DNA of 64,000 nt, from positions 806,001 through 870,000 of the forward strand of contig ML133412.1 of NCBI GenBank assembly GCA_003864495.1, given 5' to 3'. Every line of letters begins with the position of its first letter. Within the stretch, counting starts at the first letter, position 1. The notes under the pieces are model-generated. The model ran no database searches. It worked only from the letters and a program-made list of their open reading frames with translations, and was not told where the DNA came from. Shown here in pieces: positions 1 through 12,493 of the stretch. A program made the translations under genes and the position numbers. This DNA is from Nemopilema nomurai (lineage: Eukaryota; Cnidaria; Scyphozoa; Rhizostomeae; Rhizostomatidae).

Positions 1-1698
1 AAGCAAACAGTTTTGGAAAAACTTGCTCTATAACAACGTGAATACTAGTATTTATTCTGCCAAACAAAGCAAGTATCCAAAAACACAATCCTTTTCTATG
101 TAGACAGGAAGAGTTCGTATTTTTGTTTAGACTGTTCTAAAAGAAGGTGTTAAGTAGACACTGATTGGTCGTTAGACAGCCAATCATACGTCATTGAACA
201 ACCAACACGGGTCTTCTCACATTAGACAGCCAATCATGTGCACCTCTAGTGTTTTCCGAGGTTTGTCTACTCTGAGACATGTCAGACTATAGGATACTTA
301 AGTATGCTGAAATCATATTTTTGCTGTTCCTCGCAATTAAAAAGATATGTCATTGTCATTTTGGGTTGATCCGTCTCAGCCCAATGGCAGCTACAACACT
401 GCATATCGTTCGAGCTAAATTAATTAAAGAAAACTGAACGTTCTAATGATATGATATTTAATATGACATTATAATGTGTTTCTTTAAAGAATTATTAAGC
501 ATTTCCGTAGATAAACCATGGAATAATTTATGCGATTCTCTGATCTTGTTAGGTTGGGTATCAATATAACCATGAATATACATCCACACAATGATATCTA
601 TGAACACCTTTATAGCACCATTAGCAGACTGAGGGATTTCTGCAAGATAGCCTCGCTATTATTGCATGCGGCGCGCGCGGGAAAGCGAGGGCGTGCACGC
701 AGCCCTTGAATCTTTGTTTCTAGAACCGAATTGAGCAAGAGCTATGGCGTTTTCTTGTAATTATTAAAACAGACCTTGCAAAATGGATGTTCGCTACCAT
801 AGAAATCACCGTTTTGTACAAAGACATTGCCACACTGACTATAGCAACACCTAAAATTTTAATACGATTGAAGTTAGGGTGTTCTAGCACAGTCTTTGCT
901 GTTAAAAAGCTGGATTTTAGCTCCGGTGTAATGAAAGGCGTGATTTTTTTTATAATAACTAACGACATGGTGAAAGCTCAACTTAGCCTAACAACGAGGG
1001 CTAGACATTGCAGCTTTATTTTTTGCTAATAAATTAAGCGTTTTCTTGTTCAATGGTTTTATTTACCTGCCATGAAGAGCGTGTTGTAGATGAAAGTTTT
1101 GTTTTCTAGATTGCCAAACATTTCGCGGATCTGCACGACACACCGGGAAGAATGCAGGAAAAGAACGCTGTCTCGGTGTGTGCTATTCAAGAATATTTTA
1201 ATTAGATTTTATTCACTTTTTGAACATTACACGATATGCATGGAAAAGAAAGGAAAAAGAATTGGATACTGTAGGAAAGGAAAAATAACAAGATTAATAA
1301 ATATTTTTAATTGGCGTTGGATTTTTTATTGATTTTTCGATGCCTGAATGAAATTAATTAGCAGATGTTTTTCTCTAAAGCTTCATGCGATGGGCCACCA
1401 CAGAGTCAAATTAACCGATAGACCGCTATGATGGCATTTATTGAGAATCTGGTTTCCAGATGATCCATTCACTGACATTTTATTGGATTATTAAATGCCA
1501 CATTAGACTAAATAAAACACCGACCGTTATTTTTGGTACCTTGCACCTGGAAGATTTTTTGCCATTGTTTGTAAATAATATTGCAAAGAAAACGTAACGT
1601 AAATATTTTCACAGCCCTAATTTGATCAGTTGCAAATATTGAATTATCCCAAGAAAGTAGATCATAGAGGTCTAATTACTTTTCAATTATTAACTCAG
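1..1698 (+). other. Intron upstream of the first visible ACC exon
   Basis: No coding exon of acetyl-CoA carboxylase or any other family could be recognised here. The stretch is read as part of a large intron, because the first visible exon begins in phase 0 after a good polypyrimidine-AG acceptor at 1697-1698. It contains a short GC-rich CpG patch at about 668-702 and two copies of a short motif around a CAATCAT core near 171-187 and 224-238. The two open frames near 720-1030, on opposite strands, look like chance. Confidence 0.5.
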
Positions 1699-3547
1699 GA
1701 TGTTTTGAAATGGAGAGATGCGAGAAAGTTCTTTTACTGGAGATTAAGAAGACTCCTTGGCATTGAAAAGGTGAAGAAAAAGATATCAGAAGCAGTGATG
1801 TAAGTAATATTTATCGCTTTTTGTTGTCTTTTATATTAAATTTTCTTACTTCAAAACGTCAAAATTGCAGGGAAATTTATGCATAATTATGAACCCTAGT
1901 TATGCATACTGAGAACACCTTATGACCGAAAGCTGCACACTGAGAACAATTGTAGATCTAAAACCACGTGAGAGAAAAGATTACATGATTGGCTATTTCA
2001 TGACCAATCAATGTCCACCCACAAACAGCGTTTTCACAGACTTCAAAACAAGTAGATGAAATGACGACCTTGCTTTACCAATAGTTCAAAAACTACTTTA
2101 CATTGTTCAGTTACTGCCTTGTTTTTCAATTTGTATTAATGTTTTCCAAATCCGAATCACTGAATCCTCAAAATCCTCTCAATAGCTCCAGTTGTTATAC
2201 ATAAGGTTCTTTTTACGAGAGAATTGTCCAAGCTCAAGCATTATATTTCTTTGTCAGGGAGCCTTCAGATGCACACATAAACTCCATGCTTGAGAGGCTC
2301 TTCCTCGAAGAGAAAGGATCAGAACAGGTGAGTGTGTCACCAGAATAATGGGCCATCTTATCTTTTGAAAGCTTCTTTTGGGTATCCCCTCCTTGCGATT
2401 TCAAACATCAACACTATACTAAAGGAAAAGGGATAAGAATCACTTCTGTTAATCACAGTGAGTCAGTTTGAATCATTATCGTTAATCATAACTCTATATA
2501 ACTTTCATTTTTTCATTTATTCGCAACAGCATCGCTATACTAAAGGAAAAGGGATAAGAATCACGTCTGTTAATTAAAATGAGTCAGTTTGAATCATTAT
2601 CGTTAATCATAACTCCTTATAACTTTCATTTTTTCACTGTTATGATTCACTGAAGTTGATTTTGAACTTATTTCACCTTTTAGCCAGTGACACAATCTAA
2701 CCTTGATGTTTTTATCTTCTAGTCCTATCTTTGGCAAGTAAATGAAAGTGTTGCAAACTGGATAGAGAGTGATCTTAATAACGAGAAAGATTCTGCAATC
2801 AGGAAAAACATCAAGTGGATACAGCGAGATGCAATTTTAAGAAGAGTGAAAGGGTAACGAGCTTAAATTTTTTTCTAATTTTGTTCCGCCGGGAAGTCAG
2901 GGGTATTTATCTAAAATCCCAAAAACTGGTAAGCGTAGTTCCAGCAACAATCATTTTAGTTTTCTTGATTGTTCAAGTAAGTTGACGATTTGGCGCGTAG
3001 AAATGTGCTTTTTGTCTGCTTTTGGCTCTCAAAGTAAGATCAAGTCTCTAATTCGGATTAGAATTGCCAAGGATGTTTGAAAGACCTTTCCGAGTTATAT
3101 TATGAATTATTATCGAGATATGAAAAATTTTTGGTCTGCGCTCAATCTCCTGATTTTCACCTGCAGCCTTGTCCTAAAGTTTTAGTTTGCTTCTATAGAA
3201 TCTCTTCGGCGGGAGGATTATCCCCAGATTTTTGAACGCCTTGGGTAGTAAATTGTTGTTCCACTCCCTTCCCATGAAAACATGAAATAACAAGCCCACA
3301 CCTCCCCAGCCCCGCCTCCCTCCAACTGCAAGCCAATTCACAGCTATAAACTGAACAAATTTGCAAAAGAGGCCATTTTCTTTGCAGGCTTCTCCACGAA
3401 AGTCCTGAAATTGCAATGGACGCCATTGTGCACATCGCCCAAACATTCACACCTGCCAAGAGAAACGACCTGTCACGTGCACTTGCTGATCTCGGATCGA
3501 GCCAATCAAATGACAGCGATTCTACGCAGCCATGTCCTGCTACATGA
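1699..3547 (+). CDS. ACACA: Acetyl-CoA carboxylase, C-terminal end (last 4 exons, 5' part outside window)
   Basis: This is the 3' end of the multidomain biotin-dependent enzyme that carboxylates acetyl-CoA to malonyl-CoA, the committed step of fatty-acid synthesis. Coding exons are 1699-1799, 2258-2327, 2723-2853 and 3388-3547 (TGA at 3545-3547). All introns are GT-AG and the phases agree, giving 153 C-terminal residues. Recognisable landmarks of the metazoan ACC tail are FFYWRLRRLL, the motif around MLERLFLEEKG, YLWQVNESVANWIE, the KNIKWIQRD stretch and PEIAMDAIVHIAQ. They lie in the order expected after the carboxyltransferase core. The final residues, rich in Ser, Thr and Pro, are not conserved. 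Whether this is the ACACA or ACACB type cannot be decided, since invertebrates usually have one gene. The biotin carboxylase, biotinyl and most carboxyltransferase exons lie upstream of the window. Confidence 0.9.
2408..2640. repeat. Tandem duplication, 120-bp unit x2
   Basis: Two adjacent copies share long identical stretches beginning CTATACTAAAGG at 2414 and 2534. The copies differ by only a few substitutions. The duplication lies inside an ACC intron (2328-2722) and does not touch its splice sites. Confidence 0.85.
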
Positions 3548-5475
3548 AGGATCTCCAGCCCATCTTGTAGAAGGCCATCAGGCTAACCACTGAATTTGTT
3601 TTTATCGCTACCATTGATTTGGAACAGGTTTCCATCTAAAAAAAGGCCTTCCGATAATTTTCTTGTTCTCCTCTACGTCGTTAAGTTTTGATTCTCTTTA
3701 TTCAAAGCTGTAGATAGCGAGCAAAGAGGCTATGAGTTACAATGAGTTTTGAATAATGTTGGAAATATTTTAATTTCCTGCTGTAGAAAGTTGTCACATT
3801 CACCACTCGTCATTGTCACATTCGTCACTTAAACACCAGTGCCATCTTTTTTGTACCAGTGATCTATGATCCCGGACTTCACCTTTCACCCCCAACCGTT
3901 TCCCCTGTTTGACGCATAATTTGGATTTGGTTTCATGACCCTACTGTTTCAAAACTCCGCCTCTTCTTGGCATTTGACCTTGACATTTGACCTTTCGCAT
4001 CAATAGCAGCAATGAATATCATATCTATTCATTTCCTTTGTATTTTCTTGTTTAACAAGAAGGTTTTCTGCACCCATTTGGTGGTATTTGAAGAAAAGAA
4101 AGCCCGTCAACTATGTGCCTCAGCCGTAAATCAGCCCCTCCTCCATGCCGATAAATCTTTTTGTTTTGCTTATATACCTGGCTTTCTTTTGAAGAGACAT
4201 GCTCTGGCAGTTTTATTCCCGTTTCTCTTCGCTTTTTCGTGTGCATTTGGAAATACCCCTTTTCAAACGAGAATGGATTCGGCTATTGCGCAATTTCTCT
4301 AGCTTTTGTTTTTAGTTAGACTATAGTTCGGATGGAAATCGGCATGCATGTTGCATCACCCAAGTAAAATACGGCACCGTCGTCTTCTTTGTAAGATGTT
4401 CTGAAAGGACAGCTTTTTATTGTAGTAACTTTATGAGTTATCGTACATTTTGGTATTCGTTTACATTCTAGATTTCATTTTCAAAGAATTCAGTGTTATT
4501 ATGTAGCATATATTCTCACAGCATAGCCTTCTTGTGTTGTTGTAGTCGTTGTTGTTTGTACCCCACGCTTCAAGACCATTAAAGTCATCTACTTTGGCCA
4601 AGTATCGATTCGTGTCTTCTACAGTTGTGTATATCAGTTGTGTCGTTTGACTGATATTATCAAAAATCTTATTTAGATGAGATGTTTTGGAATTATTGCT
4701 GAATTTTGTGTTGTGCGGTCTGCTTGGAGGTCAGTTTAATTATCTAGGGGATACGGGAGACAGGGGATTGGGTATGATACGAAAAATCGCAAGGAGCTCG
4801 ATGATGAGAACAAAAAATGCATAAAAAGCTGCGATGACACTTCCCCGTTCATTCCCCGTTTTCTCTTTTACTTTCAATATCTTTTCTCCGTTTTCATTTC
4901 TTTTAAAAAAGACAATGTTGTCCTTGTGCATTATCTTGTGCTGTAAGATAACTATTTTTTCAAAAGAAGAAATGGAAAATATTTCTAGAAAGAGAAGAGA
5001 AATAACTATTTGGAGCTGAACAACACGCTTTTCAATTCTGAAATCCTAGACTCCAGGTTTTATAAGCCTCCGCTCCCTTCACGTGGTGGTTGCCATGGAA
5101 GCGTTGGTTGTCCGTTGATAGAATTTATCAAAAAAATTTGCGACGGACTTTTCTATAGGAAACCTGTTCAAATGCAACCTTTTCCTTTGTTTTACACCTT
5201 TTTGACTTGCAAACAGTGAACACATTTTTGTAGCAAATGTTTTGCACGACAGTGAAGCATATCTTTAATTCTCTGTCGTGCATAACTTGTGTCGCTCATC
5301 TTACAGTGGGAAAGTATTTCTTCATTAATCAATCTTTGTTACGCCATTAAGATTATAAGGTGGATTGTGGAGCTGAAGTCTGATAGTTTTACTTCCGCGG
5401 CAACTTCATGATCAACTGAACTATTTTCCACTTTAGCAGGACACGCAGACGGACTTTGATCTGCCTTTCTGGAGT
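3548..5475 (+). other. Spacer between ACC and the SGNH gene
   Basis: No convincing exon was found. A weak poly(A)-signal variant (ATTAAA) at about 4578 could end the ACC transcript. A 10-bp perfect inverted repeat with a 20-nt loop lies at 5243-5282, about 200 bp before the next coding start. Open frames here (such as 3411-3593 and 4012-4302) lack family resemblance and are regarded as chance. Confidence 0.4.
5243..5282. repeat. Short inverted repeat (hairpin)
   Basis: TGCACGACAG at 5243-5252 is mirrored exactly by CTGTCGTGCA at 5273-5282 with a 20-nt loop. It lies about 190 bp before the SGNH-gene start codon. Function is unknown. Confidence 0.6.
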
Positions 5476-8400
5476 ATGGAGAGAACTCTCAAAGGTACGC
5501 CGGCTTTTCTTGATTTAACCTTTCACTCATATCCTATTTGCTCACAATGTGGCGGCAGACTATTAATGAATTTGATATACCTATAAATGAGTGGATCTCA
5601 GTTGCGCATCTCTGGCCTAAGGAGACTGGAGAAAGACTGGCCTAACATGTATCGCTGCGAAAGAATAAGCCTAAGATCGTTCTGTGCTATTGTAGCTCTT
5701 TCGCATCGTATCGCCTCTATAAAGCAAAGAACTTTTCTTATATATACTTTGATTCACCGATTGTTCCTTTAGAATTCATTGCCATCTTAGTTTATTTATA
5801 CTTCACAATACATTTTCAGAAACACTTCTTGCTTTACTCGCGTTTTGTATCTTGGCCTACCGATTCTGCGATAGCCAACACACACCCAACCAATCCTACT
5901 TAACGGCATGTAAAATTATCTCCTTTTTAAAGAATATTATCCCCCAAACTAACTATATGCTACCTCACTTTATCAATAATCAATTCGCTTTTATACCAAT
6001 TTTCTAAGAAGCAACAATTCTCCCCGTCTCAAACTTCAGGTTTCCTTTTCTTAGAAACATTGACATTTAGCATCAGAAGAAAATTCCCATCGGACCCTTT
6101 CACCGCGTGCCTCATTACAGGCAACGTGATTCTATCGCTGCTGATTGTTCACGTGACCATCGACATTATCCAAACCATTAATACTGAAAGCCCAGTCGAA
6201 GAAGCCAAACCTCTTAGTTCAAGCTGCAAATGCAAGGACATGCTGGAACTTTCAAGAGGAACATGGGTGCGAGGTCAAGCACATGAGAGGCTGCGCTCCC
6301 TTCAACATTCGAATCTTACTGACCAGGACATACGGAGGAGACTGTTCTTGCCAGATAAACTGTACCGAAATGACCTCCGGTAAGACAATATTCTCTATCG
6401 GAAACACATATGAGTAAGCATTTAAAAGCTTTGTAGGTATACTTTTGCACGGGGGCACACTAAAGCTCAATCAAGGCACCTTTCTTTTATCGCATGGCCG
6501 CCATTTTTAGGTTGATATCTATATTTTAAAGATATCTTAAAACATTGCAAGGGCCACTCAAAAAATACAAGCTTTAATAGAGCTTTACATCATTAACATC
6601 ATTTTGCAGCTTTTATATTTCCACAATCCTTGCTGTAAGTCACGAAGAATGGATTTCATTTTTACACAACTTTTGATGATAGCTCAGTTGGTAGAGCACT
6701 TGACGTACAAAGTCAAGGGTCGTGAGTTCGAGTCCCGCTCGGGTCGGTTATTTTTCCGCACTCTCTATGATCCATCGTAAGAAATCCTGTTGCCTTGACC
6801 TTTTCTAATTCTACATTTAACCGATAGAAATGTTTTGACTTGCTTTACAATCAAGCTTATAGTTATGAAAACTCTGACACGTTCTGCCCTGCCAAATTTT
6901 TTTTTATTAGATTTGGCTTCGGCTCTAATTGCAGCTGGGGAGGGTCCTATGAGAAAAACTCCCCATTGATTTCGTTGTCCTTTGGGACCGTCAGAAAGTT
7001 TCAATGCATGTTTAATGTTTGCAGGTGTGGCCTGGATAATCCGCTCGTGAATTTCACATTGCCCGCCACATGTGATCCCAATGGTAACAATTACTGCTGC
7101 AACGAGAAGTTTGGTTGGTGTGGGAACACCTCCGACCACTGCACACAGGGGACGAGCGTAGATTTCAGGCGACTTGTGCCGGAGGAAGAGGCTGTCTGGA
7201 AGCCAGCAAGTGACCATTGTGAATTGATCGAGTTCTCACGAAAAGACGCGTGCAATCTGATGGCCGAGAATCAAATCAACCTGATTTTCATGGGTTAGTG
7301 ATCGCAATTCGTACTTGCTTTCAGGGTTATACATGTAGCCATCACCAGAATCACGAATCATAATAATGATCGTAATCGTAGCCATCACCAAAATCACGAA
7401 TCATAATAATGATCGTAATCGTAGCCATCACCAAAATCACGAATCATAATAATGATCATAATCGAAGTCATCACTAGAGCGATTATAGTGTCAGAATGAT
7501 TTCGGTGCAGGGGCGATTCTAGCTTGAGAAAACTGGGTAGGGGAGGGGGGCTGATGACAGGAGCATAACAGAAAATCCTGGGATAGATGTATATGAACAC
7601 AGTAAATGTATAAAATAACGCTTTAGTTTAAGGTGATCTAAATCTTCTTGCTTCAAAATTTTAGATGCGGCAAATTAGAGAGAATGCCCGAGAAATTCAT
7701 ATCAAAAGCCCCGCATAAAGCATATGGGCGGTTTGATAACATAAAAGCGTTTTAAAATGCTACCATCAACCTCATCATCAAATATTTGATCATTTACCTG
7801 CGTTTTACGTAGAAATGGAGGTAGGGCGATGTGGTGAAACATTTTTCGACAGGTCGTTATGATTTTACTTCAGCGATAGGAAAACCTATTTGCCTTTATG
7901 TAGCAAGCTATTGTAAATGATCAAGAAAAAGAAGGCAATGAGATTTCAGGGTTACCTTTCAGAGGCTTCATACATCTGCTCGACACTTTCACTGACTCTT
8001 CAAATTCTTGCGCACTAATAGAAGCTGCTCGTGATAGAAATTTAGGCCGTTGTGTGCCATAAAATTTTTGACCATAATAGAAGTAGAGGGATCTGCAATT
8101 CATGTAGTATTTACTCAAAACTTGCATGCTTGATTTGCTACTTTAAAGAGCGGTAAAAGAGATTCGTCTGTTGCAACTATTGCTATTCTTACGATAATAT
8201 GAACACCAGGCTTAAAAAGCTTGAGCTGTCTTTTTATTGCAGACATTTTAATAATGCTCGTGTTTCTTTTAGGTGACAGTGAGGCGAGGAAATTCCTGAC
8301 CGCGTTTCTGCTCTTTCTGACTGGAGACTTCGAGAGGGGACTCTTGCACAGCGGCATCGATAAGGCACAATGGAAGGCGTGCCATGGGGAGCTACAGCTT

Positions 8401-8913
8401 CTAAATGACGACTGTCACACGGTGGTACACGATTCCTCTATTTCCCTCGAAGACCCAGACATGTGTGGCTATAGCACGTCTTTTCTCGTCGAGTATTACC
8501 CTGATTTTGATACCTTTCTCACATCCCGAACCTCAGAGAGGATCAAGACATTGTTTAATTCTAAGAACACCTACATAATACTGAATGGTGGATCCCACTT
8601 CAATGCAAACTCACAAGCTTTTTTGAACTATTATTTGCGGTTCGTAGTTGAACTATTGCAGACAAAGAAATGGCCGAAGCTGATAGTAGAAACACTGCCA
8701 AAGACACCTTCTGTCATTTTGAGTAATCAAAGGGAAAGATTCGGAAATGCGGTTGCAGAGTTTTGCAGCAAACACAACATACCTGTGTTCAATAATTTCC
8801 AGCTGGGCTCAAATCTGCAAACATACGATGGAAAACATTTTAGACTCCCTTATTACTTGCAAAAAGTTCAAATTCTGCTTGGATACTTAAGGAAAGAGAT
8901 CGAACTATGTTGA
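5476..8913 (+). CDS. Type II membrane SGNH/PC-esterase-like protein with hevein-like domain
   Basis: Four coding exons: 5476-5494, 6040-6379, 7025-7293 and 8273-8913. They splice in phase into a 422-residue protein. The ATG at 5476 is chosen because the open frame upstream is closed by a stop at 5434 unless an acceptor at 5435-5436 or 5438-5439 is used. Residues about 27-50 form one hydrophobic segment after a basic stretch (RRK), as in a signal-anchor type II Golgi or surface protein. Residues 121-159 carry a hevein-like pattern (Cys121, 136, 144, 145, 152, 159, with the core CCNEKFGWCG). Residues about 200-420 look like an SGNH/PC-esterase fold: the GDS nucleophile motif is at 210-212, NGGSHFN in mid-domain, and DGKHFRLP gives Asp395 and His398 as the probable acid-base pair. 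Known members of this clan deacetylate or acetylate glycans; the substrate here is unknown. A chitin-related role is only suggested by the hevein motif. Confidence 0.85.
6674..6760 (+). mobile_element. tRNA-derived element (SINE head or tRNA pseudogene)
   Basis: An internal Pol III box A (TAGCTCAGTTGG) near 6680 and a box B (GAGTTCGAGTCC) near 6724 are correctly spaced. A D-arm (GCTC...GAGC) and an extended anticodon stem (CTTGAC/GTCAAG, loop GTACAAA) can be drawn. The acceptor stem does not pair, and the loop would give an unusual anticodon (ACA), so a functional tRNA is unlikely. It sits in an intron of the SGNH gene, as expected of a SINE relic. Confidence 0.7.
7337..7475. repeat. 43-bp tandem repeat, about 3.2 copies
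   Basis: Units begin AGCCATCACC and recur every 43 bp, at 7337, 7380 and 7423, with few changes. The array is in the intron between the hevein exon and the esterase exon. Confidence 0.85.
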
Positions 8914-9735
8914 AACTGCGTTCACGGTGAAAATGTAATGCAGGAAGAAGGCGATCAGTCCTGGCCTGAACTGGAAAACCAATTTTTCAAGATCGACAGC
9001 TAAAATCTGTTCAGGAAGGACAAATGACGGTCGCCATTTTTTTTAGGACACTAAAAGTGAACTAGATCTTCAGAATAGGCCAGTTATACATTCTAGCAGC
9101 TAAACGTGTTTCGTGATCCCAAGCAACTAAATTGCACTGCATTGGCAAAGATGATTATGCTTGATCGCATGGAAATTCCCAGATCAGCGCAAAGTAATCC
9201 CATGAATGCCTTTAATCACGCTTTAATCGCTTGATTCCGATGTACGGTCACGAGTGTCATGCGCCTGCGCACTCTTGCGAAAACATGACCTCGTTTTCGA
9301 TTTATAGCATCGCTTTTCAATACCGTGTGAAGTAATCTGGCAAATGATCTATTCAAGTTGGCAAAGAATGAAGGCAAAGTATTTATTCGTACGTTAGATG
9401 AAACAAATTCAACCCTCTTTCTTTCCTGTAGCCGTAGCCCGAATCCTAGCCCAAACGAACAGTCTATTGCAGAAGCCATATTGAACAGCATTGCCCTTTC
9501 TGCTTCGAAAATGTTTATTTTGATTTTTCCAATATTTGCCCTCTTTAGAGAGAGCTTTACCGGCAATTTCGATAATCAAAACTACCGAAGCTTTAAGGAT
9601 TAGCTGTCGTTTTAATTAAGAAAATAATTGAATGATTTATTTTTCAGTCCGATAACCTCAAAGGTAAGAGTGAATGTGACCTCCTGAGGCCTAGTTAATG
9701 ATTAATGGGAATTTATTGTTTGTCAAGTCATGCAA

Positions 9736-9741
9736 AATAAA
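9736..9741 (+). promoter_or_regulatory. Possible poly(A) signal of the SGNH gene
   Basis: An AATAAA hexamer lies about 820 bp after the stop codon of the SGNH gene, in an otherwise gene-free stretch. Use of this site is inferred from position only. Confidence 0.3.
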
Positions 9742-12470
9742 CGTTTCTTCTTAAATCGTAAGATGTTTATAGATATGTTGAAATTTTCTACCAGAGTAAC
9801 CTGTATGCAATTCAACATAGGGAGCTCGCTTTTTAAAAATGAAGAAGGAAAGACATTGAATGGAAGATATTTTGTCTAGTCTTTCAAGAACTGTGTTTTT
9901 GAAAACTTCTGGCGTTAGTTTTACAGCAGACTGATCAGATAGTATGAAACTGTTTCAGGAGCGTAGAATATTGAACCCTTTGCCATCAAGGAAAGTGTCT
10001 TTTCAAATGGACTTGCAACACCTGCAATGTATTTTGAAGCATATTAGAACTATTAGCTCACAGTCTTCTTGTTGTTTAGAAGAAACACCGCGGATGGAAG
10101 AAGGATTTTAATAATACAATTCTTTTGAAACTACTAATGGCTCAATACTTACATTGATGAGCTTTTCATGATTTGAAACAATACGCAATTCAAGATACAA
10201 TAATTGCACAAGTGGAGGGTATTCCCCCAACCTTTCCCATGTATTTAATTGCTACTTGTCCCGATCCCCAATACAAAGCATTTCTTCAATAATCAATAAA
10301 AGTATTCCTCAATATATCTATGCTCTTTTGCCTAATCGAACATCTGCTAATGTAACTTGAAGCTATTATAGGTTTTTCTTTTGATAAGCAGCAATTTCCA
10401 CTAAAGTAGGCCTACCCTGCATGAGGTTTCTACTTGGAAATCAATCTTTAGATTTGACGTTTTGCTTGCTAGATTACCACACGAGTATCATCTAGGAGTA
10501 CAAAATTCTTAGTTCCTTTAGCACTTTTTATGCAAATATGTACAAATGCTTCATGCTTATAAAGACTCGTTTATTTTCACTTGCACGAAAACGTTCATGC
10601 AGATATCAAATGAGCTACATGGTACCAACATATTCTACAAGTGCAATCTTCAATTGAATTCTTCAACAATTACCTTCAATTGATTTCTAATGAATCAAAA
10701 CATCTTATAAAGCCGCTAAACACACCGTTTAAGCTCATTCTTTTTAGGTCAAGTGATTTGTTCTGAATCAGGGCAACCGGAAACCTTTGGCCAGTAACTC
10801 AACCAACATATTTCTTAGAAATTGTCCATTTTCACTTGGAAATGAGGGTTTGTTAAAAGAGGCTGGAAATCATAATAATAATAACAAAATCTCAAGCTAC
10901 ATCATACCTGTCTTTTAAATGAGTAACGTGCCATAGTTCGCGCCACCGTTTCTCAATCATGGCTGTTGAATCCGACAATATATGCATCTTAAATTATTTA
11001 TTATCCGAGAACAAGACAGCGTTTTATTTCTAATTCGAAGATCATTTCTCGACAGCAAGACTGCTGATTTGTGCATTTGTTTTTATGAAGCCGAATTGAC
11101 AGGTCTAGGATTGTGCTGTTGTCCTTTGCGCGGCTTCTTCGGATGTCGCAAGACCATGGTTGCCTAAAGTTGAAATTTGATCGACAAATTCGCGGTATCC
11201 TTACACTATCGCAATCTAGACTTTACCAATTTGCTCAAGAGAACAGTGCGTGCTTGTTTGTTTGCTTGAATGTAATTTTGATGATGGAGAAATAGTTTGT
11301 TTTCAAAAAGATCAATTGATTGCAGTCGGAGAGAACTTCCCTCTGAACTTTGGCAATAATCGAAGGCGGAGTGATATTTCCAGTGGCTCGCCGAATATCA
11401 TCTCGGGGCTTCCAAGTTATCGAGAGGTGTAGCAAGAATCAACATCATTAATATTGAAGAACTGTGAGTACATCTTTTTTAACCTAATCCTTTTTCAAAC
11501 AAACCATGAACTTCGTATTTTGGAAATTTCAGATGATGTCCGAAAGGCTATCCAACTGCCGTGCAGAACTGGGCTCCTTTGTTAAAATTCTAAAACTGCC
11601 TCTTTCATGTTTGCAATAATAACTTTACGACAAGGTTCCGCAAGAAAATAATGTACTCATTTCGGCTTTTCTTGCTAGGCCAACAAGTTGAGCCCAAACC
11701 TTTAGACCTTTCCTTTCATTTCGGAATCAAGGAAGCCATGAAAACGGCCTAGAATCTTTGTTTGTTGAAAGTTTCGAAGACCATCCTTAATTGCTGTTAG
11801 AATATTGTTTTTGAGAGCTCCTAACTGTTTTCCACATAATTTTTATCTCGATTAACCTTTCCTGGAAAACCATTTATTCATGGCGAAATAATTTTGTGGC
11901 TAAAATGAAGAGTGGATTTTCGATTCATATGCGTCTCTACCATTTTTTGTTTTTACTATATATATAAGCTATAAAAGTCTTGGTGCTAAAAGATACTTTC
12001 AACAAATGTTCAAAAGATTCCATTGCAACCACAAGGGTGTTAATATTATTGAATTTGACATTTTGTTGTGGTTTCTAAATCACATAAATACACATAAATA
12101 GCTGCCTCACCAGTCCTACCAATCAATCAAATCATTGTGCAAATCACTGTGCCTTTCAGTTTAAGAGACAAGTAAAAAATGAATAAAATGTCAAAGAAAA
12201 TTTTTGGCATATTTGTAAATGCCATCTGTTTTCAAACTAAGAGCCTTAGTGTTGAATTTCAATCCTTAAAGGCTTTACTTCATATTTTTAACTAATATAT
12301 ATGATTTGAACAGATTTCATTAACATAAGCCTAATTTTAGCTATATACAAAATTTTACATAATTTGTGTTTTCTCAATGAAGTAGTGCTACATTAAAGAT
12401 ACTGAGTAGAAATTGGTTTTTACAGGATCTTACTCTATAAGACTATATTGTTTTCTTGTGCAAACTAATT

Positions 12471-12493
12471 TATATATATATATATATATATAT
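12471..12493. repeat. (TA)n microsatellite
   Basis: About 11 uninterrupted TA dinucleotides in the AT-rich spacer. Confidence 0.9.

Noticed and set aside
6765..7217. 150-codon minus-strand frame
   Set aside because: It is antisense to the hevein exon of the SGNH gene, whose + strand reading has conserved cysteines and correct splice phases.
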